Shown: piece by piece, positions 50,284 to 58,940 of the stretch | Position numbering within the stretch: the first letter of the stretch is position 1 | Layout: every line of letters starts with the position of its first letter | From: Sphaerisporangium perillae | GTDB lineage: Bacteria > Actinomycetota > Actinomycetes > Streptosporangiales > Streptosporangiaceae | Direction: 5' to 3' | Assembly (NCBI RefSeq): GCF_023276435.1 | Contig: NZ_JALLPO010000040.1 | Location: 30,733 to 94,732, forward strand | DNA length: 64,000 bases | Program-made: the position numbers and the translations under genes | Notes under the pieces: generated by a model | Told to the model about the DNA's origin: nothing | The model's database searches: none | What the model saw: the letters and a program-made list of their open reading frames with translations, nothing else

Positions 50284-51933
50284 TCACCCTCTGTGGCGCA
50301 GGATCTCGCCGAACTCGCCCAGGCGGCGGCCCTCATCGCCGACCTGGGCGATGACGGCCTCAAGGCAACGGTCGACGTCGGCGCCCACCAGCTCGGCGAA
50401 GTCGATCTCCTCCGCCCTGTTCCTGGACTCCTCCGAGTGATCGGGGAAGGCCCGTGCCACGGCGTGGACGGCGCCACCGAGAACGGCGTCGAGGAGCAGC
50501 TCCGCGTGCGCGGGCACGGCCACCTCGCCTTCGAGGCCGGGCTCGGGCCGGGGGGACGGCGTCCACGGGTCGAGATAGCGCTCGAGGCGGATCCACAGGT
50601 CCGGGTAGCGACGGCGGAGCAGGTACCACCCCACCCACCGCCACACCGTGCACCGCGAGGCCACCGACCCGAGCACATCGCGTGCCTGCGCCCCGATCCG
50701 CACGAGCTCGCCGACAGGCGCCGCGACGCGCGGCGTGAGGAACCGCGGACGCAGGTTCATCACGATGCGGTCGTGCCAGCGTGCCCACCACAGCGACCGC
50801 CACCACATGCACTGCTGCGTGTCCGGCGCCGCGAGCCAGACGCCCAGGTTGCGGTAGTAGGCCGTGATGTCGGCCAGCGCGGCCCTGCCCGCGGCGGTGG
50901 CGGTGAACCCCTGAGCCTTGATCGGGTCGGGGTGTCCGAGAACACCGATCAGGTTGATGTTGAAGAAATGGTGCCAGGTGGCGTCCACCGCCACCCTGCC
51001 GACGTCGGCCCTGTGCCCGTCGTACGCGCCGATGACGCCGAACGAGCGGCCGTGCACCGGCTCACCCTGCGTGCGGGCGTTGACGTGCGCCCACGCGATG
51101 ACCTGAGGCGCGATCCCCGACGGGTACTCCGTCGTGGTGTAGCCGTCGAAGGTGAGGCTCGACGACAGGTCCTGGGTCTCGTAGCACTCGCCTTCGTGCA
51201 TGTGGTCGGGCAGGACCCTGATGACCCCGCGCGGCCCGCACAGCAGGGGGTGCGGGTATGAGGGCCACAGCAGCGGCGACCACGGGGGCCTCCAGCTCGG
51301 ATAGAGCCGGGGGGTGATCCGCTGCGGCACGTCGTCGGACTGGTCGTCGAAGTCGATCACCGTGTCGTGGCCGGGACGCCGGGTGTCGTGGCGGTCGACG
51401 CCCGTGGCGTTCGGCGCGACCGGCTCGCCGTTCGGCCCTTGCGCCGGCCAGTGCCACTTGCGCATGCTGCGAACCCGTGGGATGCGCCGGCACATCGCCG
51501 CGCCGAGGTCCTCGTGGTCGCCGGTGGCGAAGACGCCGCCGCCCGCGTCCATGAACTGCGCGATGGCCCGCAGCTCCGCCTCTCCCAGGTCCTGGTCCCC
51601 GGTCCGCTGGACGCCGAACATCCAGATCTGGCTGTAGGCCCGCAGGTCGTGACGGTCGAAGCGGAAGTTCTGGAGCGAGGCGGTGGGATCGCTCTGCCGG
51701 TTCGCGGTCGTGATGTCGAAGCGCGCCCATGGTCCGGGGGGCACTGAGAGCGCGCTCAGCAGGGCGGACAGCCCGAAGGAATCCGAGCCGAAGCTACCGC
51801 CCCTGTCGGTGACCATCAGGATCTTCACCTGGCACGGCCGCAGAAGGAACGGGAGGAGCTCCCACGGCCGCTCCTGGTAGAGGCGCTGGCGCTGGATCGG
51901 GTCGATGCCCGGAAGCTGGAGTTCGTCTGGCAT
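50284..51933 (-). CDS. 549-aa protein of unknown function, divergent from the subtilase-sigma-CHAT genes
   Basis: The ATG at 51933 (MPDELQLPGIDPIQRQRLYQ) has AGGTCACC just upstream. The first third looks like a flavodoxin/ThuA-like alpha-beta fold: CQVKILMVTDRGGSFGSDSF, YSQIWMFGVQRTGDQDLGEA and ELRAIAQFMDAGGGVFATGD. Metal-type residues follow (GDHEDLGAAMCRRI, DRHDTRRPGHDTVIDFDDQS, HMHEGECYE). The C-terminal third is helical with many Trp and Arg. No signal peptide or TM helix. I do not recognise a named family. It shares a 193-bp promoter region with the subtilase gene and may belong to the same system as target or sensor. Confidence 0.7.
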   Translation of the reverse strand: MPDELQLPGIDPIQRQRLYQERPWELLPFLLRPCQVKILMVTDRGGSFGSDSFGLSALLSALSVPPGPWARFDITTANRQSDPTASLQNFRFDRHDLRAYSQIWMFGVQRTGDQDLGEAELRAIAQFMDAGGGVFATGDHEDLGAAMCRRIPRVRSMRKWHWPAQGPNGEPVAPNATGVDRHDTRRPGHDTVIDFDDQSDDVPQRITPRLYPSWRPPWSPLLWPSYPHPLLCGPRGVIRVLPDHMHEGECYETQDLSSSLTFDGYTTTEYPSGIAPQVIAWAHVNARTQGEPVHGRSFGVIGAYDGHRADVGRVAVDATWHHFFNINLIGVLGHPDPIKAQGFTATAAGRAALADITAYYRNLGVWLAAPDTQQCMWWRSLWWARWHDRIVMNLRPRFLTPRVAAPVGELVRIGAQARDVLGSVASRCTVWRWVGWYLLRRRYPDLWIRLERYLDPWTPSPRPEPGLEGEVAVPAHAELLLDAVLGGAVHAVARAFPDHSEESRNRAEEIDFAELVGADVDRCLEAVIAQVGDEGRRLGEFGEILRHRG

Positions 51934-52126
51934 GGTGACCTGCTTTCCCGAGGAAACGTGTGCGCCGGGAAAGAGGGGGCTGACGGCGGGGAGATACGCG
52001 GGATACATGGCCGCTGCCGGACAGGACGGCCCCGGCCATCGTGACCGTTCCGTTATGGGCCGCGTGTATCGCTACGGAGGTGACCACTCTCCTTATCTCC
52101 CGAGACGGAGAGAGACGGAGGCCCCA

Positions 52127-53869
52127 ATGCCGCGCATAACGTTCCGGCCGGATATGCCCGAGCGACAGCCCGACCAGACCGAAGGCTCCGAAGAGCAGCG
52201 CGAGGCGCCTGGAGGCCACGGGTTGACCTGGCGTGATCTGGTCTTTCCACAGGAGCTTCTCGACCGCCACGGAGCGAGGGTTCTCGATCCCTCGACGGCC
52301 CCGCTCGATGAGGGAGAACGCCGTCCGGACTCCACGGTGTACCGCGCGGACGTGCTCCTGATCCCCGCCCAGGTCCTCGGCAGGGACGGTATGTACGAGG
52401 AGGACGACGACGAGCAGGAGCGCCGGGAGAAGCTCGGCAGGCACGGGCTCGCCTGGATCGACGAGCAACTCCAGACGATCGGCCTCAAGGTGGCGCTTCG
52501 TGAGCCGCCCGGCGGCGGGAACGACGAGCGGCCGCGCTGGCACGCCGTCGCCCTGGAGATCGCTCCAGGGGCCAAGGACGTGGTGGTGGACGCCTGGCGG
52601 GCGCTTCGGGTGCTGCGGAGAGCGCTGGCAGAGATTCCGGACACCTCGCCCAAGAAGCCGTACCTGGCCAAGATCGCTCTGGATCACCTGCTGGTGGGCT
52701 CGGCGTTCGCGGGCGTCGGGGGCGCGGGCATCGGCGGGGAGCCCGCCACGAGCGGGCACGGCGTGCCCGACCCCGGCTCCGCCGCCGCTCCTGTCAACGG
52801 GTATGCGAGGACACCGGTGACCGTCGTCGCCGGACCGCCGGCTCGCAGGCCGGAGGCCGAGATCGGCGGGCGAAGGCCCGTGCTCGTCATCCCGGACACG
52901 GGCGTTCCCCCGCAGGGTCATCCGTGGTTCCGGCCCGTGACGGCACCCGACTCCTTCCTCTCCGTCAGCGAGGACGCGCAAAAGGTCATCCAGGGCGCCG
53001 TGAGCGCCGGCGGGCAGGCCGGCGCCGCAGGAGCCGGCCCCTTGCGCCCGCTCGCCGGCTACGAAGAGGTCATCGCACCCCCGAATCCGCTGCTGGGCAT
53101 CATGGACTCGCACACCGGGCACGGCCTCATGCAGGCGGGGCTGGTGTGCCAGATCGCCCCCGACGCCAGGGTGCTCATGCTCAAGGTCATGTACGCCGAC
53201 GGCGTCGTCCCCGAGTCGGCATTGCACGAGGCGTTGAACCACATCATCGCGACGATCGAGCACGGCTCCTTCGTCGACGTCATGACCTTCGCGTGCGGGG
53301 GCTTCCACGAGACGGCCGAGGACAAGCTCTACACGCCGATCCTGATGGAGAGGATCACCCGGCTTCGCGAACTGGGCGTCGTCGTGGTGGCGGCCGCCGG
53401 CAACCACGCGTCGAGCCGCCCCTTCTGGCCGGCCGCGGGAGCGGTGAAGGGGACGCGGGAACCAGGTCTCGCGCCGATGCTCGCCGTCGCGGCCACGAAC
53501 CCGGACGACACGATCGCGATATTCAGCAACGAGCACGAGGCCGTCGAGTGGCTCGCTCCCGGAGCGGCGGTCGTCAGCACCTTCCCGGCCGGCGTCAGGG
53601 GATCGGCGACCGCCGGCCTCCGCACCCGCGACCTCCGTGCTCGCGGTCACCGCGCCTCGTTCGACAAGGACAACCACGGCGACTTCGCCACCTGGAGCGG
53701 CTCATCGTTCGCGGTGCCGATCCTCGGCGCGGCCATCCTGGCGTTGATGATCGAGGACTCCCAGGCCCTGGATCTGAAGGTGACCGACGCGCAGACGGCC
53801 CGTGCCCGTGCCCACCGCGTGGTCGGCAAGCTCATGGCCGGCACCATGCCCGCGATCACGCCCGTGTGA
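52127..53869 (+). CDS. intracellular-type subtilisin-like serine protease (S8) of the CHAT locus
   Basis: The 580-aa product starts at an ATG with GGAGG 6 nt upstream and has no signal peptide. A 240-residue N-terminal domain (TWRDLVFPQELLDRHGARVL, ADVLLIPAQVLGRDGMYEED) precedes the S8 domain. Its triad is Asp257 (VLVIPDTGVPPQGH), His332 (DSHTGHGLMQAGLV) and Ser527 (WSGSSFAVPILGAA); an oxyanion Asn lies in VVVAAAGNHASSRP. A cytosolic regulatory protease is likely. Its stop and the sigma gene start share TGATG, so expression is coupled. Between His and Ser, the sequence FACGGFHETAEDKLYTPILM shows the usual S8 core. In context it may process the sigma or 165-aa partner, or be an effector. Confidence 0.87.
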   Translation: MPRITFRPDMPERQPDQTEGSEEQREAPGGHGLTWRDLVFPQELLDRHGARVLDPSTAPLDEGERRPDSTVYRADVLLIPAQVLGRDGMYEEDDDEQERREKLGRHGLAWIDEQLQTIGLKVALREPPGGGNDERPRWHAVALEIAPGAKDVVVDAWRALRVLRRALAEIPDTSPKKPYLAKIALDHLLVGSAFAGVGGAGIGGEPATSGHGVPDPGSAAAPVNGYARTPVTVVAGPPARRPEAEIGGRRPVLVIPDTGVPPQGHPWFRPVTAPDSFLSVSEDAQKVIQGAVSAGGQAGAAGAGPLRPLAGYEEVIAPPNPLLGIMDSHTGHGLMQAGLVCQIAPDARVLMLKVMYADGVVPESALHEALNHIIATIEHGSFVDVMTFACGGFHETAEDKLYTPILMERITRLRELGVVVVAAAGNHASSRPFWPAAGAVKGTREPGLAPMLAVAATNPDDTIAIFSNEHEAVEWLAPGAAVVSTFPAGVRGSATAGLRTRDLRARGHRASFDKDNHGDFATWSGSSFAVPILGAAILALMIEDSQALDLKVTDAQTARARAHRVVGKLMAGTMPAITPV

Positions 53870-54480
53870 TGACCGGCGACCCCGTGGTGGAGCCGGCGTC
53901 GACCGATCGTGGCGCCGAGCGCCGCGATCGGCTGGCCGGCCTGCTCCAGGACGCCAGAGAGGGCCGGCGCGAGGCCATGAACCTGATCGTCGCCGATCTC
54001 ACGCCGCTGCTGTGGCAGGCCGTCAGGCGGCAGGGGCTCAGCCGGCAGGCGGCGGAGGACGCGATCCAGACCACCTGGCTGACCCTGCTGCGCAACCTGC
54101 ACTCCATCAGCGCTCCCCACGCGCTCATCGAATGGCTGCTCACGACCGCGCGGCGGGAGGCCTGGCGGGTCAAGGCGGCGGGCCGTGACGACGAGCTCAT
54201 GGGCCAGGATGTCTTCGAGGAGATGCCGGACGCGGACAGCCTGCCCGAGGAACTCCTGCTCCAGGACGAGCGACGTCGCACGCTGTGGAACGCCGTGGCG
54301 CGGCTGTCACAGCCCTGCCGCGACCTGATGCGGCTCGTCGCCTTCGTCCACCGTCCCCATTACGATGCGGTGGCCGCCTCACTGGGCATGCCGAAAGGCA
54401 GCATCGGTCCGACCCGTGGCCGGTGCCTGGCGAAACTGCGCCGGCTGCTCGCCGAGGATTCGGGATGGATGGCGCCATGA
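53869..54480 (+). CDS. ECF-like RNA polymerase sigma factor
   Basis: 203 aa with region 2 (MNLIVADLTPLLWQAVRRQG, LSRQAAEDAIQTTWLTLLRN) and region 4 (LWNAVARLSQPCRDLMRLVA, then VAASLGMPKGSIGPTRGRCL, AKLRRLLAED). The start shares TGATG with the subtilase stop, and its own stop overlaps the next ATG (ATGA). Thus subtilase, sigma factor and 165-aa protein form one coupled block. A conventional ECF is held by an anti-sigma factor made from the next gene, which here is a soluble non-typical protein. Release by proteolysis is suggested by the two protease genes in the same operon. Confidence 0.87.
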   Translation: MTGDPVVEPASTDRGAERRDRLAGLLQDAREGRREAMNLIVADLTPLLWQAVRRQGLSRQAAEDAIQTTWLTLLRNLHSISAPHALIEWLLTTARREAWRVKAAGRDDELMGQDVFEEMPDADSLPEELLLQDERRRTLWNAVARLSQPCRDLMRLVAFVHRPHYDAVAASLGMPKGSIGPTRGRCLAKLRRLLAEDSGWMAP

Positions 54481-54974
54481 GACCTTCCGACGAGCACGAA
54501 CAGCCCCAGCTCGACGCCGCGGACCTGTCCGTCCTCGACGAGATCAAGGCGATGTACTCGGCGGTCGACCCCGTTCCCGCGACGCTGGTCGACCGCCTGC
54601 AGTTCGCCTTGGACCTCGAGTCCTACGAGATAGACGTCCTGCGCCCCTACGAGGAGGTGGGGCCGGCGGCCGGAGCCCGGGGCGGCGAGGAGGCCCGCAC
54701 GATCACCTTCGACAGCGACGACCTCACGATCATGATCAGCGCGAGCGTCCAGAACGCGCGGACCGTCCGGGTGGACGGCTGGCTGGCCCCGCCGGGCGAC
54801 CATCTGGTCGAGCTGCGCACCTCCGAGGGACCCATCACGGTCAGGGCCGACGACCAGGGCAGGTTCGTCATGGACGCCGTGCCGCGCGGCCTGGCCCAGA
54901 TCCTGGTACGGCAGGCACTGGACGATCCGCGAGAGGCGAGGATACTGGCGGTGACCCCCTCCATCGTCCTATGA
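54477..54974 (+). CDS. 165-aa soluble protein in the anti-sigma position
   Basis: The start overlaps the sigma stop (ATGA). The N-terminal 60 residues (LSVLDEIKAMYSAVDPVPAT, LVDRLQFALDLESYEIDVLR) are helical and acidic, with the DPVP segment seen in some soluble anti-sigma-like proteins. The C-terminal 100 residues are beta-rich (ITFDSDDLTIMISASVQNAR, VRVDGWLAPPGDHLVELRTS), like a carboxypeptidase-regulatory or Ig-type sandwich, and end DPREARILAVTPSIVL. No TM helix or zinc motif. It is probably an inhibitor or scaffold for the sigma factor and a candidate substrate of one of the two proteases. The family is not named. Confidence 0.72.
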   Translation: MRPSDEHEQPQLDAADLSVLDEIKAMYSAVDPVPATLVDRLQFALDLESYEIDVLRPYEEVGPAAGARGGEEARTITFDSDDLTIMISASVQNARTVRVDGWLAPPGDHLVELRTSEGPITVRADDQGRFVMDAVPRGLAQILVRQALDDPREARILAVTPSIVL

Positions 54975-54992
54975 GCGATCCGCGAGGCCCTG

Positions 54993-57635
54993 TTGGACGT
55001 CGGCGCAGGACAGGCGGAGATCCGCGAACGAGCGAAGCTGCTGCACGATCTCGGGGTCACCGCCACCGACGACGGCCGCCCCGCGCTGGCCGCCCGCCGG
55101 CTCCGCAGGGGCCTGGCGTTGCTGGGATGGCAGCCGGACACGACAGGCCAGGTGAACGATCAGGACGCGGCGGGCCGGGCGGCCGATTTGGACGAGACGG
55201 GCCGGGCGCCCGACCCGGACCCGGCGAGCCGGGCGGCCGATCCGGATTCGGCGGCCCTCCTGGCGCGTATGCTGACCAGCCTCGCCCATGCCGAGGCCGA
55301 ACAGGGCCGCACGGGGCTCGGGATGGACCTGCTCGACCAGGCACAGCGCTGCGCGCCGCCGGCGGAACTGCCGATCGTGCACGCCCAGCGTGGTCTCATG
55401 TGCCTGCGCACGGGGCGTGCCGCCGAGGCTCTGCGGGAGCTCGACATCGCCGCGCCGCTGCTCGGCCGGCACGATGGCGTGGAACTGGCCAGGGTGCTGC
55501 TCAACCGTTCGGTCATCCACCTGATGATGGGCCGGGTCCGTCCGGCCCGCGATGACGTGCGCCGCAGCGCCCGCCTGGCCACGGCGCACGGTCACGAGGT
55601 CATCGCGGTCAAGGCGCTGCACAACGACGGTTACTGCGACCTGCTGCTCGGTGACATCCCGACCGCCCTGGCGAGGTTCGGCGAGGTCGAGCAGGCCTAC
55701 CGGCGCCTCGTCCCCGGTTTCCTGCCCGTGCTCGCGCTCGACCAGGCCAGGGCGCTGCTGGCGGCCGGGCTCGCCGACGAGGCCGGCCGTACGCTGGACG
55801 AGGCTCTGGACGGGTTCCGCCGGCAGCGGCTCATCCAGGACTACGGCGAAGCGGAGCTGGCCCGCGCACAGGCCGCGCTGAACGCGGGCCGCTTCCCCGA
55901 GGCGGGCGTGTGGGCACGGCGGGCGGAGTCCCGTTTCCGCCGCAGGCGCAGCCAGGCCTGGGCCCTGCGGGCGGTGCTGATGCGCCTGCGCGCGGAGCTG
56001 CCCCAGACGAGCAGCCCAGGGCCGCTGGCTCGCAGAGCCGACGATCTGGCCGGCCGCCTCGCCGGAGTCGGCCTGGCGGTCGAGAGCGAGATGGCGCGCA
56101 TGCTGTCGGTCCGGGCGCTGATCGCCGCGGGTCACCTGGCCAGGGCGGCGGCGAGGGCGGAGTCGCTCGGCCCGCCGCGCCGCGACGCGCCGCTGGAGGT
56201 ACGGCTGATGCGCCGCCTCACCGAGACCGAGCTCGCACGCGCGCGAGGCCGGCGCGGTGAGGCGCTCAGGCAGGCGCGGGCGGGACTGGCTCTGATCCAC
56301 ACCCACCGCGGGCGGCTGGGCAGCCTCGACCTGCGGACAGGGGTCACCGCGCTCGGGTTCGAGCTCGCGGTCCGCGGCCTTGGGGCCGCGCTGGCGAACG
56401 GCTCGGCCCGGCTGGTGTTCGACTGGTCGGAGCGATGCCGGGCGCAGGCGTTCCGCTATCCCCCGATCCGGCCTCCGGAGGACGAGCAGACGGCCGACGC
56501 GCTGGCCGAGCTGCGGCTCCTGGCCCAGCAGATGCACGCCGACGAGACGGCGGCACGCCGCGACCCCGAGCTACGAAGGCGCTGCCTGGAGCTCGAACAC
56601 CTGATCAGGGAGCGTGGCTGGCAGCTGCCCGGCGTCGGAGCGGGCCTGCCTCCCGCGTCGACCGGCATGGTCCAGGCGGAGCTGGCGGCGACCGGGCTCG
56701 TACTGGTGAGCCTGCTGAACGTCAAAGGCAGAGTGCTCGCGCTGCTGCTCGGCGAAGGACGGTGCCGGCTGCACGAACTCGGACCGTACGAACCGCTCGC
56801 CGAGGCCGTGCGGCGGTTGACCGGCGACCTCAACGCGCTCGCCGGCCGTCGTCTGCGGCCCCGTATGGCCGAGGTGATCGGCGCGTCGGCGCGACGGCAG
56901 CTCGCCGCCATCGCCGCCGAGCTGCTCACGCCCCTGCTACCGGCGATCCGCGGTGCGAGCGGCGTTGTCGTCGTTCCCACAATGGCGCTGTCGGCGATCC
57001 CCTGGGGCGCGCTGCCGGGCCTTCTCGGCAGGCCGGTGATCTCCGCCCCCTCCGCGCTGGTGTGGGCCTGCGCCCAGTGGGCCCGCAAGAGCGAGGTCGC
57101 CACCGGCGAGGCACCGCTACTGGTGGCCGGACCCGACCTGGCCTCCGCGGACGCCGAGATCGAACAGATCGCCGCGGCGTACCCGAAGGCGCACCGGCTC
57201 ACGGGAGGTTCGGCCACCGTGGCGGCCACGCTGGCCGCGCTGGACGGCGCGTCCGTCGCCCATCTGGCCGCCCACGGCCACCACGAGAGGGAGAACGTGC
57301 TCTTCTCCCGCCTGGTGCTTAGCGACGGTCCCCTCATGGCCTACGACATCCAGCGGCTGCGCAGGGCGCCGCGGCACGTCGTCCTGTCCTCCTGCGATGT
57401 GGGCCAGGCCGTCGTCAGGCCCGGGGACGAACTCCTCGGCTTCACCTCGGCCCTTCTCCACCTCGGCACGCCGACCGTCGTGTCCAGCGTGACCAGGGTC
57501 CCGGACGACCTGGCCACGCGGGTCATGACGGCCTACCACCGGCACCTCGTCCTCGGCCTGGAACCGGCCGCCGCGCTGGCCGCCGCCTCGGCGCGGGAGC
57601 CGCTGTCCACATTCGTCTGCTTCGGCGCCGGCTGA
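54993..57635 (+). CDS. TPR-CHAT protein (caspase-like cysteine protease)
   Basis: 880 aa. The first 500 residues are helical repeats of TPR type (LHDLGVTATDDGRPALAARR, VLLNRSVIHLMMGRVRPARD, AVKALHNDGYCDLLLGDIPT, ALARFGEVEQAYRRL). The C-terminal 270 residues are a CHAT domain with the catalytic His761 (VAHLAAHGHHERENVLFSRL) and Cys801 (HVVLSSCDVGQAVVRPGDEL), followed by FTSALLHLGTPTVVSSVTRV. CHAT enzymes are caspase-related proteases, like separase and the type III-E Csx29. The start is a TTG with GCGAGG just upstream, 18 bp after the 165-aa gene in the same frame. Ligand or protein binding by the TPR part would activate the protease; the likely targets lie in the same operon. Confidence 0.87.
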   Translation: MDVGAGQAEIRERAKLLHDLGVTATDDGRPALAARRLRRGLALLGWQPDTTGQVNDQDAAGRAADLDETGRAPDPDPASRAADPDSAALLARMLTSLAHAEAEQGRTGLGMDLLDQAQRCAPPAELPIVHAQRGLMCLRTGRAAEALRELDIAAPLLGRHDGVELARVLLNRSVIHLMMGRVRPARDDVRRSARLATAHGHEVIAVKALHNDGYCDLLLGDIPTALARFGEVEQAYRRLVPGFLPVLALDQARALLAAGLADEAGRTLDEALDGFRRQRLIQDYGEAELARAQAALNAGRFPEAGVWARRAESRFRRRRSQAWALRAVLMRLRAELPQTSSPGPLARRADDLAGRLAGVGLAVESEMARMLSVRALIAAGHLARAAARAESLGPPRRDAPLEVRLMRRLTETELARARGRRGEALRQARAGLALIHTHRGRLGSLDLRTGVTALGFELAVRGLGAALANGSARLVFDWSERCRAQAFRYPPIRPPEDEQTADALAELRLLAQQMHADETAARRDPELRRRCLELEHLIRERGWQLPGVGAGLPPASTGMVQAELAATGLVLVSLLNVKGRVLALLLGEGRCRLHELGPYEPLAEAVRRLTGDLNALAGRRLRPRMAEVIGASARRQLAAIAAELLTPLLPAIRGASGVVVVPTMALSAIPWGALPGLLGRPVISAPSALVWACAQWARKSEVATGEAPLLVAGPDLASADAEIEQIAAAYPKAHRLTGGSATVAATLAALDGASVAHLAAHGHHERENVLFSRLVLSDGPLMAYDIQRLRRAPRHVVLSSCDVGQAVVRPGDELLGFTSALLHLGTPTVVSSVTRVPDDLATRVMTAYHRHLVLGLEPAAALAAASAREPLSTFVCFGAG

Positions 57636-57801
57636 CCTCCACGCCGTTCACGCCCGCGCCAGCTGCTTCCCGGCGGGGAGCCGGCGCGGGAGCGCCAGAT
57701 ACATGGATTTTTCAGGTATTCCGGCGGTGGCTCGCGGCCTCCTTCCTGTTGTCCGGGTCCGTGAGGCCCGGCTCGCCATCACCACGAAAAGGAGCACCAC
57801 C

Positions 57802-58221
57802 ATGGCGACAAGCGGGCAGTTCCAGGCACTGAAGGTCCCGGCCGACCAGCTGGACGGCACTCTCAAGGTCGACGTCATCGACCCGGGCGCCCTGCCGGTC
57901 ACGGTCGTCCGCGGAGGCGACGACTGGAAGATCGTCGTGAGCTGGGAGATCACCGGAGAGCTGGTCGACTGGCTCACAGGAAAGTGGAACGTACAGGTCG
58001 TGGCCGACCGGCTGGGCGGCGGAGAGAGCACACACCCCGCCGCCCCCGTCGTGGTCCCCTTCACCCCGGGGGCGGGCGCCTACGCCACCACCATCGCGAT
58101 GAGGAACCAGCTGGCCGCGGGAACCTACGACCTGGTCGTCAACCTCACCTCCACCACCGCGGCGGGGACCGCCGGCAACCTCGGCGGCTTCGTGGCACTG
58201 AACAAGATCATGGTCCAGTAG
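57802..58221 (+). CDS. 139-aa beta-sandwich protein of the CHAT locus
   Basis: The ATG has AAAAGGAG 9 nt upstream and follows the CHAT gene by 166 bp. The sequence is beta-rich without signal peptide: LKVPADQLDGTLKVDVIDPG, VVRGGDDWKIVVSWEITGEL, VVPFTPGAGAYATTIAMRNQ, LAAGTYDLVVNLTSTTAAG. It looks like an immunoglobulin-like or fibronectin-like single domain. I do not recognise a family. Cotranscription with the CHAT gene is likely, and it may be a ligand, substrate or effector. Confidence 0.75.
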   Translation: MATSGQFQALKVPADQLDGTLKVDVIDPGALPVTVVRGGDDWKIVVSWEITGELVDWLTGKWNVQVVADRLGGGESTHPAAPVVVPFTPGAGAYATTIAMRNQLAAGTYDLVVNLTSTTAAGTAGNLGGFVALNKIMVQ

Positions 58222-58333
58222 TCCGCTGTCCTGCGCCGGCGGCCGGCGGGAGACTGAGCCGACCGCCGATGCGGCCGGGGCGAGGGCAGGGGCGGGGCAT
58301 TCGGGCCGGTCGTCCGAGTGCCCCGGCCCGCCT

Positions 58334-58762
58334 TCAGCCGTGCAGGTAGTCGACGAGGTGGGCCTTCTCCGTTTCCAGCTCCTCTATGGCGCTCTTGACC
58401 ACGTCGCCGATGCTGACGATGCCCGCGAGCCGGCCATCGCTGAGGACGGGCAGGTGGCGGATGCGGTGATCGGTCATGGTCTTGCGAAGGTCCTCGACGT
58501 CGGCGTCCGGCTCGCAGGTGCGCACCGGCGTCGTCATGATCGAGGACACCTCCTCGTCGAGCACGCGGGGTCCGCGCTCGTGCAACCGGCGCACGACATC
58601 GCGTTCGGAGACGATGCCGACGATCGTCTCGCCGTCCTCCGAGACCACGACGGCGCCGATGTTGTGTTCGGAGAGCGCCGCGAGCAGCTCGGTGACCGTG
58701 GCCTGCGGCCGCACGGTCGCCACCGTGCTTCCTTTACTCCGCAGGATCGCGCTGATGAGCAT
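58334..58762 (-). CDS. two-CBS-domain protein
   Basis: 142 aa with a Bateman pair: MLISAILRSKGSTVATVRPQ, ATVTELLAALSEHNIGAVVV, GIVSERDVVRRLHERGPRVL for CBS1 and MTTPVRTCEPDADVEDLRKT, MTDHRIRHLPVLSDGRLAGI, VSIGDVVKSAIEE for CBS2. CBS pairs bind adenosine nucleotides, SAM or NAD and sense energy or redox state. The ATG at 58762 is preferred for GAGGTG 6 nt upstream and for the usual MLISDIL-type start. It is a single gene convergent with the CHAT-locus tail. Target unknown. Confidence 0.88.
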   Translation of the reverse strand: MLISAILRSKGSTVATVRPQATVTELLAALSEHNIGAVVVSEDGETIVGIVSERDVVRRLHERGPRVLDEEVSSIMTTPVRTCEPDADVEDLRKTMTDHRIRHLPVLSDGRLAGIVSIGDVVKSAIEELETEKAHLVDYLHG

Positions 58763-58940
58763 CGACATCACCTCGTCACGCTAGGGAGAGGCCCTGAAGG
58801 GTATCTCTGACTTCCCCACCTGACGCCATCGTTAAGCGCGGAACCCGGTAAAGGGCCGGACGCGGTAAAGGGCCGGGCCACATGCGGGACCGTGCCCGTG
58901 ATTACCATGTCACACACCACCTCTCTCCACGGGACATGCG

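Noticed and set aside
46406..50440. 1344-codon open frame opposite the GH92 gene (and a similar 1139-codon frame opposite the subtilase, 35551-38970)
   Set aside because: Both are antisense shadows of GC-rich genes with strong family matches; their products are Arg/Val/Gly-rich without domains.
52127..58221. Type III-E CRISPR (gRAMP/Csx29) locus
   Set aside because: Only the CHAT-plus-sigma idea is shared. There is no gRAMP, Csx30/Csx31 match or repeat array.
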